Below, piece after piece: positions 1-8,756 of a stretch of DNA of 64,000 nt. The notes under the pieces were generated by a model. It ran no database searches, had not been told where the DNA came from, and was given only the letters and a program-made list of their open reading frames with translations. Where the stretch lies: contig NZ_WMEF01000005.1 in NCBI RefSeq assembly GCF_009724685.1, positions 62,001-126,000 on the forward strand. Direction: 5' to 3'. This DNA comes from Lysinibacillus cavernae (GTDB lineage Bacteria; Bacillota; Bacilli; Bacillales_A; Planococcaceae). The position numbers and the translations under genes were made by a program. How positions within the stretch are numbered: position 1 is the first letter of the stretch; each line of letters begins with the position of its first letter.

Positions 1-93
1 TTTATCACCAACTAACATGTACTTCAAGCCTCACATTCTTTCTGGCAAAAGAAAAAGCATCCTCAAAAAAAGAGGACACTTTTATATAAATTT
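1..93. repeat. Terminator-bearing dispersed repeat, copy 1
   Basis: About 85 bp that reappear at 13558-13643 almost unchanged and at 15485-15565 more loosely. All copies contain AAAAAGCATCCTC, a short loop, then GAGGACACTTTTATAA. On the minus strand this reads as a stem (with G-U pairs) followed by a T-rich tract, so it can act as the terminator of the minus-strand gene whose stop lies at position 92. The left end of this copy may lie outside the window. Confidence 0.7.
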
Positions 94-658
94 ATTCTTC
101 GGTGTTCCTTGTTATTTGGAGCTTTGGCATATAAGTATTTCCGCCAGCTACCATTTCTTTTGTTTCAACATCATAAATTGCATATCTACCTCTAAATTCT
201 TTTTCTGTATCTTTAAAGGAATAAAAGAAAAAAACTTGCCTATCAGGGCTAACAGCCTGATTGTATTTAATATCCATACCAGGGTAGGAACGAAGAATAT
301 TGCCATCAGAAGTTATATAATTTAATTCTTCTACCTCTTTAAATAATATTTTTCTTCTAATACTTACAGATGCATCAGGCATTTCTTTAAAAAGAACAGT
401 ATCTAAATTTCTTTGCTGTTCCTTTGGTTTCTGCTTAAATCTTTGATAAAACTCTTGATGTACAGGATACTTTATGTCTCTTAATGCCTGATAAAATTCA
501 TCGACAGTTTCATCAAAGACTTTCTCCTTATTTGCAGGATATATATATTCTATTTTATCTGAAGGTGTAGTTTGTGCATAAATAGGATTTCCCAATAACA
601 AGGAAAGACTGAACGAAAATATAAAGGTAGATAAATTAATTATTAATGGATTTTTCAT
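92..658 (-). CDS. Secreted protein of unknown function
   Basis: The 188-residue product starts with a basic tip and a hydrophobic segment (about residues 5-22) followed by an ANPIYAQ-like cleavage region (GNPIYAQTT), so it is probably exported by Sec. The mature part is charged, with no motif I recognise. An AGGGAG site lies a few bases before the ATG. The gene ends inside terminator repeat copy 1. The next gene upstream on the same strand also encodes a small exported protein, but the gap of 69 bases leaves an operon uncertain. Confidence 0.65.
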   Translation of the reverse strand: MKNPLIINLSTFIFSFSLSLLLGNPIYAQTTPSDKIEYIYPANKEKVFDETVDEFYQALRDIKYPVHQEFYQRFKQKPKEQQRNLDTVLFKEMPDASVSIRRKILFKEVEELNYITSDGNILRSYPGMDIKYNQAVSPDRQVFFFYSFKDTEKEFRGRYAIYDVETKEMVAGGNTYMPKLQITRNTEE

Positions 659-727
659 ATAGGTTACTCCCTTTTAAAAGTAATGTATCCTAAATGCTTT
701 TTTAACTATTCTGTACCGTTAGTTGAA

Positions 728-1126
728 TTAACGATTGGGGTTACGGTCAATAAACTCATCGATTTCATCTGATAATCTAAAAACAAGGTCAAAATAATCT
801 TTTTCTGTCATCGGACCTTCGCCTCGCCACTTTTGCATTTCTCTATAATGGAAAGCACAAAAATAACCAATTAATTCATGTCTTGATATCCCCTGTTTCT
901 TTGCCATATCTGCAATAGAAAGTCCTTTTTTCCAATATTCCCTATATTCAACAAGACTTATTCCTAAAAAATTGGATAGTGCATCATAATCATATTTGAC
1001 ATGGTAAACTACAGTTCCTTCGTCACTTTCTCCTTGTTTTTGTTCATTTTTTTCTGCATGGACAACTAAAGAAAAAAACAATGTCAAAGTAAAGAACATA
1101 AGTATTCCTTTAAAAACATACTTCAA
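728..1126 (-). CDS. Small exported protein of unknown function
   Basis: The 132-residue product has a signal peptide (residues 1-24, ending VVHAEKN). The mature part contains LSIADMAKKQGISRHEL, which resembles the turn region of a helix-turn-helix-like fold seen in several secreted Bacillus proteins of unknown role. The start is a TTG: AGGAGG lies 7 bases before it and no in-frame ATG is as well placed. Function unknown. Confidence 0.6.
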   Translation of the reverse strand: MKYVFKGILMFFTLTLFFSLVVHAEKNEQKQGESDEGTVVYHVKYDYDALSNFLGISLVEYREYWKKGLSIADMAKKQGISRHELIGYFCAFHYREMQKWRGEGPMTEKDYFDLVFRLSDEIDEFIDRNPNR

Positions 1127-1373
1127 TATTGAACCTCCTTTTTTCTTTATTGTGTGAGGTTTTTAAAATGTTATGTCGTAGTAGTTTTAAAAGTTTTTAA
1201 TTAAGCGATAAAAACAAGCCTATCCTGTTAGTTGAAGAAGGATCCGATCCATAACTCTTGAGTTAGAACCATTTAATTAGAATCCTCAAACAAATTAATT
1301 ACTATCAATATCGCGTTTCGCTTATAAAGCAATATGGAACAATGTTGTAGATATGGGAGTGAATTGAACAAAA

Positions 1374-1403
1374 ATAAACCTCACCAAATGAGCGAGGTTT
1401 ATT
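1374..1403. terminator. Bidirectional intrinsic terminator
   Basis: AATAAACCTC pairs perfectly with GAGGTTTATT around a 10-base loop, and T-rich sequence follows on the + strand. It lies just downstream of the minus-strand gene remnant ending at 1426. Confidence 0.6.
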
Positions 1404-1425
1404 TTTATGGTTTAACTTAATAAAA

Positions 1426-1596
1426 TTAAGTTTTTTTTGCCCAAATCCATCCATTACTATTTGGGTCATCGATATTTTCTGCAGTCGTAGCAATAATTTT
1501 ATTTCCTGATTTGTCAGTAATGGCATTTTTTAATGTAACCGTATGATATCTAGTTGCCTGACTTAATTTTATTAGTATTTTATGGTCATTACTATT
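1426..1596 (-). pseudogene. 3' remnant of an unidentified gene
   Basis: An open frame of 56 codons without a usable start codon. It ends in sequence that looks like real protein (KNAITDKSGNKIIATTAEN, then DDPNSNGWIWAKKT) and is followed by a terminator hairpin. The upstream part of the frame is closed by stops, which suggests that only the 3' end of a gene survives. I do not recognise the family. Confidence 0.4.
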
Positions 1597-1699
1597 TTAA
1601 ATTTATAACTATTTTAGTATACATTAGGTAATAATAAGACCACATTAATTTTTGGTATCCTTTAACTGTGTATCCAGATAAAATTCTTTGTCATTAATA

Positions 1700-2314
1700 T
1701 TACCTCTGTTTAGCGTCTACTGTTATATGTGTATTGCTATATAGAAGCATATTAATGTTTTTCACATTCCACAATTTCCTAAATTCATTAATAGGAACTC
1801 TTCGATTATAGTTATTGTTATCATCATTACAATTCACCAGCTGCCTTAATGATTCTGAAAGGTAGACATACTCCTTGTCATATCCAACGACTGGGACAAA
1901 ATGCAAATTATTACGATCCTTATGTACTTTAATAAAAACAATTACGGGAAATCCTTTACTAACTTCGTACTTTAATGTATTTATATTTCCTTTATAATAG
2001 CTTGTTTTAAATCCATTTTTTCTTAACACCGTACGGATTCCCTTTGGGTATACATTGCCTGACTTCATTTTACTTGGGAAATCAGTATATAGCTCTTCAC
2101 CATCGGCCTCCATTCCAAAATGACGCAACACATATGCTGTTGAAAATGCTGCACATTCCCTTTTGTTTTGCATATCTATCCTATTATTTCGTTTAATAAG
2201 ATAGTTAGTAGGATAATCTCTTTTTCGTAATACAGGTATGGGTAATGTCATTAAATATGCATTAATGATAGTTGATATAATAATCCATAAAATAGCTGTT
2301 CTAACTATAAACAT
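1700..2314 (-). CDS. Membrane-anchored C39-like cysteine peptidase
   Basis: The 204-residue product has an N-terminal membrane segment (about residues 3-24) and then a papain-like C39_2-type domain. The presumed nucleophile is the Cys in NKRECAAFSTAYVLRHFG, and the catalytic His is in LHFVPVVGYD about 85 residues later. That order and spacing fit Peptidase_C39_2 proteins, which are cysteine peptidases or inactive relatives. No ABC exporter adjoins it, so it is not a bacteriocin-maturation transporter. GGGGGT precedes the ATG. Substrate unknown. Confidence 0.7.
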   Translation of the reverse strand: MFIVRTAILWIIISTIINAYLMTLPIPVLRKRDYPTNYLIKRNNRIDMQNKRECAAFSTAYVLRHFGMEADGEELYTDFPSKMKSGNVYPKGIRTVLRKNGFKTSYYKGNINTLKYEVSKGFPVIVFIKVHKDRNNLHFVPVVGYDKEYVYLSESLRQLVNCNDDNNNYNRRVPINEFRKLWNVKNINMLLYSNTHITVDAKQR

Positions 2315-2423
2315 ACTTCTACCCCCATTGCTTTGAGTCCATATCGCAACAATTTTCTAAGTCCTTCTTTCACTACCCTGCGCCGTTAGTTTACATGTTT
2401 TACATCTGTTCCTCTTGCTATAC

Positions 2424-2927
2424 TTACTCATACTCAACTAAATCAACCTTCACCGATAAAGCTATTTCTATTGGAGGTTCTTCATCTGTAACTAATGTAG
2501 AAATTGAGTAAAATCCTTCTGGTAATTGATCAAATACCTCTTCAAAACTTTCATCCTTATCAAGGAATCCAATGGAGATGTTTCCATTGACATCCATATT
2601 CCGGATCTTATATACAAACCTTTCCGTACCCTTATTTAATAAACGTATCTTAACTTTCATATCGCCATACTTTTCGAAATATGTTTTACTTTCCCCAATC
2701 GGAGAAACTATCTGCTCATCAACCAAATGACCACGAACAATTTCGATTTGCTCTTCCTTTAAGTTTTCCTCTTTTGTCTCTTGAATGTTGCCCGTCGTAG
2801 CTACTTCATTTTTGATTACTTGTGACACTTCTTGAGTAGAAGCTCCCTCTGTTTCAGTTAAGAACGTACTGCATCCTGATAAAATAATGCAAACAGAACA
2901 AATCAGTGCAAATTTAAAAATTTTCAT
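2424..2927 (-). CDS. Lipoprotein of unknown function
   Basis: The 167-residue product has a lipoprotein signal with lipobox LSGC (Cys at residue 19), so it should be anchored to the outer face of the membrane. A Glu/Thr-rich linker follows, then a compact C-terminal region (from about residue 70) with alternating beta-type pattern and a conserved-looking DEEPPIEIALSV end. It has an AGGAG site. No family recognised. Confidence 0.6.
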   Translation of the reverse strand: MKIFKFALICSVCIILSGCSTFLTETEGASTQEVSQVIKNEVATTGNIQETKEENLKEEQIEIVRGHLVDEQIVSPIGESKTYFEKYGDMKVKIRLLNKGTERFVYKIRNMDVNGNISIGFLDKDESFEEVFDQLPEGFYSISTLVTDEEPPIEIALSVKVDLVEYE

Positions 2928-3026
2928 ATTTTCTCCTATGTAATATTATTGTATTTAATGGTAATTATACCAAAATGACAAATTAAAAAGAAGCAGCCTT
3001 TCAGCGACCTCATCATTTGTCTCAAT

Positions 3027-3395
3027 ATGTTGTTCCTAATTATAAATATTGTTGTACTTGATAATTTCATGTGCTTGCCAATTGCTCTCATGCTATTTAA
3101 GTTAGCAGTCTATGAAGTACCTCAATTTCTCTGTCACTATGGACAAGCGGAATACGCTATGATGAATGACATTAATAAATATGATGCTATGTTCCTACTT
3201 GGTCATGAATCGATCTGTAATTCTGATGAAATGACTATCTATTGGGAAGAGTTAACAACAGCAAGTTGAGTTTTAAAATCTACCTCACAGGAAAAAGCTA
3301 TTGAGCGATTTAAGGTAGAAAATAAAAGAGACCCTAATGATCATGAATTATTTTTCTTAAAGGCATTTGTTAATGACCGTTTAGTTCAATCATAA
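3027..3395 (+). pseudogene. Broken gene with an in-frame TGA
   Basis: An 80-codon frame ends at TGA (3267-3269), but the same frame continues for another 41 codons with well-formed protein sequence (KAIERFKVENKRDPNDHE, then LFFLKAFVNDRLVQS) before a TAA and a terminator hairpin. The 5' part looks degraded and the start is uncertain. It is most simply a decaying gene with a nonsense mutation. Family unknown. Confidence 0.5.
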
Positions 3396-3412
3396 TGATT
3401 CTATAAATTAGT

Positions 3413-3445
3413 AGCCACTTCAAATTGAGGTGGCTTTACTTTTTA
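3413..3445 (+). terminator. Intrinsic terminator
   Basis: AGCCACTTC and GAGGTGGCT form a stem around AAATT, followed by TTTACTTTTT. It follows the broken gene ending at 3395. Confidence 0.65.
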
Positions 3446-3487
3446 GTTTTACTGCACATTTTTCAATTTTTCCACTTTGCCCACTCT

Positions 3488-3733
3488 TACTTAGTTAAAA
3501 AATGTTCATTAGAGGTGAAACAGCCATATCCATCTATTACTTGATATCTATACCCCCTGGAATCTATGGTCATATCTCTCAGCCCATTTCGCTCGCTCCA
3601 CCAAAATGCTGTTCCTTAATTTCTCCATACTCATCAACATCAGTATGACCACAAACATCTACCCAATCAATTGCAGCAACATCTTAAATTTCGTTCTTAA
3701 ATTCGTTGTACCTTCAACTTGTAATTTAGGCAT
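3488..3733 (-). pseudogene. Gene remnant with two frameshifts
   Basis: Reading the minus strand from an ATG at 3733 with a GAGG site gives MPKLQVEGTTNLRTKFK. After a frame change it continues AAIDWVDVCGHTDVDEYGEI, then KEQHFGGASEMG. After a second change it reads LRDMTIDSRGYRYQVIDGY and ends FTSNEHFLTK at a TAA. The three pieces join into one plausible protein of about 80 residues. I do not know the family. Confidence 0.5.
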
Positions 3734-3833
3734 AATTTCTATCCTCAATCTTCAAATTTTTTAATCAAACATCATTTAAATATTTGTCTAAAAATATGGT
3801 ATAATAATCAAAAAAGGAGTTTTATATACATAT

Positions 3834-3989
3834 ATGGAAATACTATTTGGAGTTCTACCTGTTTTTATTCTATTATTTTTCTATCTTGTACCAGTAGTGT
3901 TTATCGTCTGGTTCGTGTTCAAAATCATTAATTCACAAAAAGAACAAACTGAAATTCTATTAAGAATTGCTGATAAGTTAGAAAAGTAA
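3834..3989 (+). CDS. Small single-span membrane protein (51 aa)
   Basis: A short gene with AAAGGAG before the ATG and a TATAAT box at about 3800-3805. The product has a hydrophobic N-terminal segment (residues 3-29) and a charged C-terminal tail (NSQKEQTEILLRIADKLEK) predicted to be a short amphipathic helix. This layout is common in small Bacillus membrane proteins of unknown role. A terminator follows at 4000. Confidence 0.65.
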   Translation: MEILFGVLPVFILLFFYLVPVVFIVWFVFKIINSQKEQTEILLRIADKLEK

Positions 3990-3999
3990 TGTAGTAATT

Positions 4000-4032
4000 G
4001 GAGAGCTTCTTTAAAAAGTTCTCCATTTTTTA
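4000..4032 (+). terminator. Intrinsic terminator
   Basis: GGAGAGCTTC/AAAAGTTCTCC stem followed by ATTTTTT, 10 bases after the stop of the 51-residue membrane protein. Confidence 0.65.
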
Positions 4033-4074
4033 GGAAAAGAAGAAACTGCTTTTAGGTATATAAACAAAAATAAA

Positions 4075-4107
4075 ACCAGGTACTCTTTGAGTGCCTAGTT
4101 ATTTTTT
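4075..4107 (+). terminator. ACCAGGTACTC hairpin, copy 1
   Basis: ACCAGGTACTC pairs with GAGTGCCTAGTT and is followed by ATTTTTTATT. A nearly identical hairpin lies at 10219-10250, so this is a repeated terminator cassette. Confidence 0.6.
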
Positions 4108-4221
4108 ATTGCTTCAAAAAGCTCTCAAAATTAATACCTTTAACGAAACAATTCTTAAGTATTTAGTTGCTGTAAGTTACCACTCAAATTTTTGACTACA
4201 ATTCTCTCACCATTTAAACTA

Positions 4222-4530
4222 TCATTTACTATCAAGATCACTTTTGAGTATTGAGTACATATATAAATTGTCAAATTTACCACAAGTGTATTCATAATGC
4301 CTCAGCAAACCTTCTTTTATAAAGCCCTGTCTTTTAATAAGTTTTTGTGAAGAAAAATTTGCCGGCTCAATCAATGCCTAGGTTTTTTCTAACTAAAGAT
4401 TATGAAAACCATACTTAACAACTGCTTCTAATGCTTCACTTGCTATCCCTTTCCCCAGTAAACTTTGCTTTATAGAACAGAACATTATGTAACCTCTTTA
4501 TCAGCAATGAATTGCCAAATAAAAGTAAAG
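4222..4530 (-). pseudogene. Degraded RimJ/RimL-type acetyltransferase
   Basis: The minus strand reads GYIMFCSIKQSLLGKGIASE, the acetyl-CoA-binding motif A of GNAT enzymes, then EALEAVVKYGFHNL, and further KLIKRQGFIKEGLLRHYEY, the typical C-terminal motif. Two in-frame stops break the middle, and a frame change near 4500 separates the upstream piece WQFIADKE. The C terminus reaches a normal TGA at 4222-4224. It is clearly a dead copy of a ribosomal-protein-acetyltransferase-like gene. Confidence 0.75.
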
Positions 4531-4531
4531 T

Positions 4532-5164
4532 TTAATTTATTTCGTTCACTAACACTGCAGTATTTGGTGCAACGATTGCTTCAATTCCCACGGCTTTGTA
4601 ACTAACTCGAAATTGGTCTTTTTTGAATGTATTCGAATTAAAAACAAATTCCCCATTCTCATCTAAAACTGGTGAATAGATGATATCATAATGGAACTTT
4701 ACGTCCTTTGCATCGCTTGGCATATCTGGCTCAGGTTTATAATCTGCTGGAACTTCAGTTGTTACATATCTAAAAAAAAGTTGTATATCATTGCCATTTA
4801 TTTTTTTCAAAAGGTCATACGTATTCCCTTGCGTCCTCATACCATCAAAATAAGTCGTTTCCTTTTCTTTATCTGTTAGGGGCAGATATGGTATGGCAGA
4901 TTTCGCTAATTCACTAAGCTTTATTCTTTTTGTTTCTTTTCCTGAGGAATCATATACCAATAGAGTTTCGTCCATGCTTCCAAATATATCATTTTTGTCC
5001 GTAACTAAAAGATGATTATCAAATGTTAAAAACACTTTATCTGTCTGCAATTCTACGTTATATTGATTGACAACTTTTTTAAGCTCTTTATTAATTAGAT
5101 GATCTTCTAGGACATATTTTAAATTTCCAAATCCCAATAAAGGAATAATCGCTGCTATAACCAT
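4532..5164 (-). CDS. Downstream half of a split membrane protein
   Basis: The 210-residue frame opens in the middle of a membrane helix (MVIAAIIPLLGFG). The same frame upstream of the ATG reads KKIWFVFLS, which would complete that helix. The rest is extracellular with no family I recognise. The 67-codon frame just upstream, also a membrane protein, ends 2 bases before this ATG. A -1 shift at an A7 run would join the two into one protein of about 275 residues with three membrane spans. I therefore treat this as part of a frameshifted gene rather than an independent one. Confidence 0.55.
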   Translation of the reverse strand: MVIAAIIPLLGFGNLKYVLEDHLINKELKKVVNQYNVELQTDKVFLTFDNHLLVTDKNDIFGSMDETLLVYDSSGKETKRIKLSELAKSAIPYLPLTDKEKETTYFDGMRTQGNTYDLLKKINGNDIQLFFRYVTTEVPADYKPEPDMPSDAKDVKFHYDIIYSPVLDENGEFVFNSNTFKKDQFRVSYKAVGIEAIVAPNTAVLVNEIN

Positions 5165-5166
5165 GC

Positions 5167-5370
5167 TTAAAAAAACAAACCAAATTTTTTTGATAAACTA
5201 ATCTTGTTTTTAATAAATATGATTGGCATACCAATTACAAAAGTAAAACCTAATAAGCCAACATATGCAAAAAATTTCATCAACCCTAACTCATCATTTT
5301 GGTACATATCAATATATACCCACATTCCTAATAGAACGATAGCGATTAACCGTATCAATTGGTTTTTCAT
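5167..5370 (-). CDS. Upstream half of a split membrane protein
   Basis: The 67-residue product has two membrane segments (about residues 5-23 and 32-53) and ends KNKISLSKKFGLFF. The codons TCA AAA AAA at the end form the slippery heptamer A AAA AAA. A -1 shift there enters the frame of the 210-codon gene and completes a third membrane helix. Either the run lost or gained a base, or the gene uses programmed frameshifting. Confidence 0.55.
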   Translation of the reverse strand: MKNQLIRLIAIVLLGMWVYIDMYQNDELGLMKFFAYVGLLGFTFVIGMPIIFIKNKISLSKKFGLFF

Positions 5371-5438
5371 ACATTACTTCCTCCCTAAATCGTCGTCATC
5401 ATTCTATCAACCATTTTGGAAATTTTATATCTAGTTTT

Positions 5439-5707
5439 TCATTCAGGTAATTGAAGCATTTCATTAGCACTTGTAATTACTTCATTAAACAATGTGACGC
5501 CTCCATACAATTAAAAATATCTCCTTCTTCTTTACATAATGTTCCATTGCAATTTCATTCCATAGAATACTTTACCTATCAAATCTTAACAATGAATTAC
5601 CTTGTTTTATATATGTAATTTTTTCCTCTTTCAACTAGATACCTTCATTGCATACATAGCTACAGCAAAAATTTCTCTTTAGTAACTGCGGTTTGCTCTT
5701 TTAACAT
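5439..5707 (-). pseudogene. Degraded gene, several frame changes
   Basis: A good AGGAGGG site and ATG (5707) begin MLKEQTAVTKEKF, soon closed by a stop. Further down, pieces such as SILWNEIAMEHYVKKK and GVTLFNEVITSANEMLQLPE (ending at TGA, 5439-5441) read in different frames. The pieces look like one protein of about 85 residues with stops and shifts. Family unknown. Confidence 0.45.
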
Positions 5708-5808
5708 AGTTTTGCCCTCCTATGTCTCCACTACTTATTTGACAGCCATAAAAGGGCATAAACCAATTTGAGCTGTAGTGCTGCAAATGCTGTGGCTTTT
5801 CTTTTAAG

Positions 5809-6660
5809 TTAACTTAAATATTTACCATGCTTTGGTTGAGCGATTTGTTCAAAATTATCTACAAGTTTTTTAAGATTGCTAGTAAGTTCTTCGCCTTTCA
5901 TTGGTAATCCATGCCCTGTGATAGCAATAAGAGGATTTAACGCTTCTAATTTTTCAATAGATTCTCTAGCAGCTAACCAATTAGTCGTTAAATATCTAGG
6001 TGGACCACTGATTTCTTTTGTCTGTGTAAACACTTTATAAAGCGATTCTTGTTTGACAGTTACAAATGCATCCCCGACAATAAGTGCTCTATCCTTCTCA
6101 CGAAATAATGATATATGCCCTGGTGTATGTCCTTGTGTATGAATCCATCGAAAATCTGGCATAAATGGAATACTACCATCAGAAGGAATTTCTTTGATGT
6201 GCTCACCTAAATTAATAGCTTCATTTGGAAAAATAGGAGACATTTTTGCAACCAAACCGTCACTTACAGTAGTGTCTGGTTCTGGGTAATTTTGTTTTTC
6301 TGTTAAAAATGGTATTTCCAATGCATGTGCATAGACAGGAACATTCCAATATTTAATTAATTCTATAATTCCTCCCACATGATCAAAATGACCGTGAGTC
6401 AGAATGATTGCTTTCGGTCGAGAATTAGGACCAAAGCGTTTTTCAACTACCGAAATTATTTCCTCTGCACTTTTTGGCATTCCTGCATCAATTAACACAA
6501 ACTCTTTCGTACTTGTATCGCCATAAAGTACAATATTTACAATTTGAATGGTGTATTGATATAAATCAGGCAATACTTCTATACCTACACCACTTCCAAT
6601 AGAAGTTGCTGGGATAAATTTATAGTCTTCACCATAATTCAAATCTTTGTCCATAATCAA
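5809..6660 (-). CDS. Metallo-beta-lactamase-fold hydrolase
   Basis: The 283-residue product has the zinc-binding HGHFDHVGG motif (His89, His91, Asp93, His94), a second His region in HTQGHTPGHIS, GDAF for the bridging Asp, and a C-terminal TGHG. This is a class-B-like hydrolase of the glyoxalase II/YflN type. The substrate cannot be told from sequence. The start could be the first ATG or the one two codons later. It stands alone, with degraded DNA downstream. Confidence 0.85.
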   Translation of the reverse strand: MIMDKDLNYGEDYKFIPATSIGSGVGIEVLPDLYQYTIQIVNIVLYGDTSTKEFVLIDAGMPKSAEEIISVVEKRFGPNSRPKAIILTHGHFDHVGGIIELIKYWNVPVYAHALEIPFLTEKQNYPEPDTTVSDGLVAKMSPIFPNEAINLGEHIKEIPSDGSIPFMPDFRWIHTQGHTPGHISLFREKDRALIVGDAFVTVKQESLYKVFTQTKEISGPPRYLTTNWLAARESIEKLEALNPLIAITGHGLPMKGEELTSNLKKLVDNFEQIAQPKHGKYLS

Positions 6661-6720
6661 TCCTCTTCTTCCTTGAATGAAGTCATGGGCGCTTCACACA
6701 TTACTGAATTTAATGAAAAC

Positions 6721-6742
6721 GCCACAACCCATAGATTGTGGC
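6721..6742 (-). terminator. Intrinsic terminator
   Basis: Perfect stem GCCACAA/TTGTGGC. On the minus strand it is followed by GTTTTC, just after the 42-residue gene ending at 6755. Confidence 0.6.
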
Positions 6743-6754
6743 CTAAGTATGTTT

Positions 6755-6883
6755 TTACTTTTTTTCTTTTTGCTGTTCTTTCTTTTGTTCTTTTTCTTCT
6801 TTTACTTCTTCAAATTCTTCAGGACTAAATTCAATAGCAACTTCCTCTTGCTCTAATTCATTCTTTTGTTTTTCTTTTGTCAA
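6755..6883 (-). CDS. Small highly charged protein (42 aa)
   Basis: A short gene with GGAGGTG 6 bases before a TTG start. The product is almost entirely Glu, Lys and Gln (TKEKQKNELEQEEVAIEF, then SPEEFEEVKEEKEQ) and would be a soluble helical or disordered peptide. A terminator follows directly. The strong ribosome-binding site and terminator argue that it is expressed. Function unknown. Confidence 0.6.
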   Translation of the reverse strand: MTKEKQKNELEQEEVAIEFSPEEFEEVKEEKEQKKEQQKEKK

Positions 6884-7295
6884 AACGCTCACCTCCAATA
6901 AGCATTAAAGTGTCCTTATTGCAGTGATCTATACTATTAATTACATCTGAAGTATAAATAGACGATAAACAACCACAATAAAATCGCGTAGTGTCTCACT
7001 ACTTAAAGAGCTGCAGAGATTTCACTCGCTGCGGCTTCTTTATACGCTGGAACGCCTAATTGGATTCCAAGTAATACATAAATTAAAGTAACCTGTCCAT
7101 TTGAGATAAAACACTGGCTAATCCCCTATGGAAACCGTATTTCACAAGCTACTGTCCCTCCAAGTTTCTTTAGATAGAAAGTGATCAAGTTTATTATGGT
7201 AATACTTAATAATTTACTTAAAAGGGAATGGTATTTCTTATTTCACCCATACTAACCTTGCTTTAATGGCGAAAACAAGAAAAGGAAGTGAATGT
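6884..7295. other. Intergenic stretch, no gene seen
   Basis: About 410 bases between the small charged protein and the DUF3231 gene. It must contain the promoter of the DUF3231-catalase pair, but I see no convincing sigma-A box, so a sporulation sigma factor is possible. No open frame of note. Confidence 0.4.
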
Positions 7296-7805
7296 ATGGG
7301 TATTCTTGGTGGAAATCCAAAAGACGAACCATTGCATTATGGTGAAGTATTTAGTGTTTGGTCAAGCTTAATTGCAGACTATGGTATGATTTCTGGCTAT
7401 CAAACGTTTTATAATCACGCTGGTGATGAAGATCTTAAAAAAATTATTGAAGATATCATCGATACATGTAGAGAAGAAGTAAAACAATTAGAAAAAATTC
7501 TAAAGACGAATGGAATTGCTTTACCTCCAGCATCACCAGAAAGACCTGTAGCAAGACTAGAGGATATCCCTCCAGGAGCAAAGTTTAATGACCCAGAGAT
7601 CAGCGCTGCGCTAACAGCCGATCTAGCTGCTGGATTAGTTGCATGTAGCCAAGCAATGGGCACATCTACACGAGAAGATATCGCATTAATGTATGGACAA
7701 TTCCATATGGCAAAAGCTCAACTAGGTGCCAAACTTTTACGTTTGAACAAAAATAAAGGTTGGCTTGTACCACCTCCATTGCATGTAAATTATCCTGAAA
7801 AATAA
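7296..7805 (+). CDS. DUF3231 family protein
   Basis: From the ATG at 7296, preceded by AAGGAAGTG, the product has 169 residues beginning MGILGGNPKDEPLHYGEVF. The GNPKDEPLHYGE opening and the four-helix pattern are typical of DUF3231 proteins, which are ferritin-like or iminothreonine-rich helical proteins found in spore formers. An ATG ten codons upstream lacks a good site. It lies 29 bases before the manganese catalase gene on the same strand, so the two are probably one transcript. Confidence 0.8.
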   Translation: MGILGGNPKDEPLHYGEVFSVWSSLIADYGMISGYQTFYNHAGDEDLKKIIEDIIDTCREEVKQLEKILKTNGIALPPASPERPVARLEDIPPGAKFNDPEISAALTADLAAGLVACSQAMGTSTREDIALMYGQFHMAKAQLGAKLLRLNKNKGWLVPPPLHVNYPEK

Positions 7806-7834
7806 AGTCTATTTCACCGAATTGAGGAATGAAA

Positions 7835-8692
7835 ATGTATTATTACAAAGAAGAGTTAATTAACATTATTAAACCTGACAAACCGGATCCTCAAGCAGCA
7901 CGTGTCATGCAAGAAATACTTGGTGGCCATTATGGTGAAATGAGAACCATGATGCAATACTTTTTCCAAAGCTCTAATTTTAGAGGCAAAGAAACACAAT
8001 ACCGTGATTTACTTCGTGGTGTTTTCTTAGAAGAAATTGCTCACGTGGAGCTTGTACAAAATACAATTAATCAATTACTAAATGATTCTGGAGAATCATC
8101 TGCACCTGGAAATAATGGTATGGATCAAGCACCTTTGGATGATGCTGTTAGACACGTAAATCCACACCATTATATTGTGGGAGCACAATCATCTTTACCT
8201 GTAGATGCTGCAGGTAATCCTTGGAATGGCTCGTGGGTGTATGCACATGGAAATCTTATCGCTGATTTATTGGATAATTTAGTACTTGAGTCAACTGGTG
8301 TACTTCAAAAGACTCGTATTTATGAAATGAGTTCTAATCAGACTTTCAGGGAAACCCTTGCATTTCTAATAGTTCGTGACAATGCTCACCAAAATGCATT
8401 TGCCAAAGCATTAGAAACTTTAGGTGTAGATTGGGGAAAACTTTTCCCTGTACCGAACTACGATATCAATAAATACCCTGAGTGTAGAAAGTTTGTTGAT
8501 ATGGGGTATCACAATGCTCAATTTAACTTTAGATTAGATCCAACACGTATCGGTGAAATCTTCCAAGGTCAAACTCCAAGCAGAAATGGCGGAGAACTTA
8601 ATGTAACCCCTCCTCCAGAAGGATTCCCTGTACCACTTATGCCCGAAATGCCAAATGAGCATAGTCCGGGTCTCAAAGACATGAATAACTAA
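7835..8692 (+). CDS. Manganese catalase (CotJC/YdbD type)
   Basis: The 285-residue product has all five expected dimanganese ligands: Glu35 (HYGEMRTMMQY), Glu67 and His70 (EEIAHVE), Glu152 (NLVLEST) and His185 (RDNAHQNAF). These enzymes convert hydrogen peroxide to water and oxygen, and in Bacillus several are spore-coat components. I chose the second ATG because TTGAGG lies 7 bases before it and only 1 base before the first. It probably forms an operon with DUF3231. Confidence 0.93.
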   Translation: MYYYKEELINIIKPDKPDPQAARVMQEILGGHYGEMRTMMQYFFQSSNFRGKETQYRDLLRGVFLEEIAHVELVQNTINQLLNDSGESSAPGNNGMDQAPLDDAVRHVNPHHYIVGAQSSLPVDAAGNPWNGSWVYAHGNLIADLLDNLVLESTGVLQKTRIYEMSSNQTFRETLAFLIVRDNAHQNAFAKALETLGVDWGKLFPVPNYDINKYPECRKFVDMGYHNAQFNFRLDPTRIGEIFQGQTPSRNGGELNVTPPPEGFPVPLMPEMPNEHSPGLKDMNN

Positions 8693-8706
8693 ATCTTTTT
8701 TGAATT

Positions 8707-8737
8707 AGCTTCCTGTGTAATAAGGGAGCTTTTTCTT
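8707..8737 (+). terminator. Intrinsic terminator
   Basis: AGCTTCC/GGGAGCT stem with one G-U pair and a TTTTTCTTTT tail, 15 bases after the catalase gene. Confidence 0.7.
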
Positions 8738-8756
8738 TTCCAACTAAATAGGAAAG

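Noticed and set aside
1700-2314. Bacteriocin-processing C39 exporter
   Set aside because: Only a peptidase-like domain is present. There is no ABC transporter, leader peptide or immunity gene nearby.
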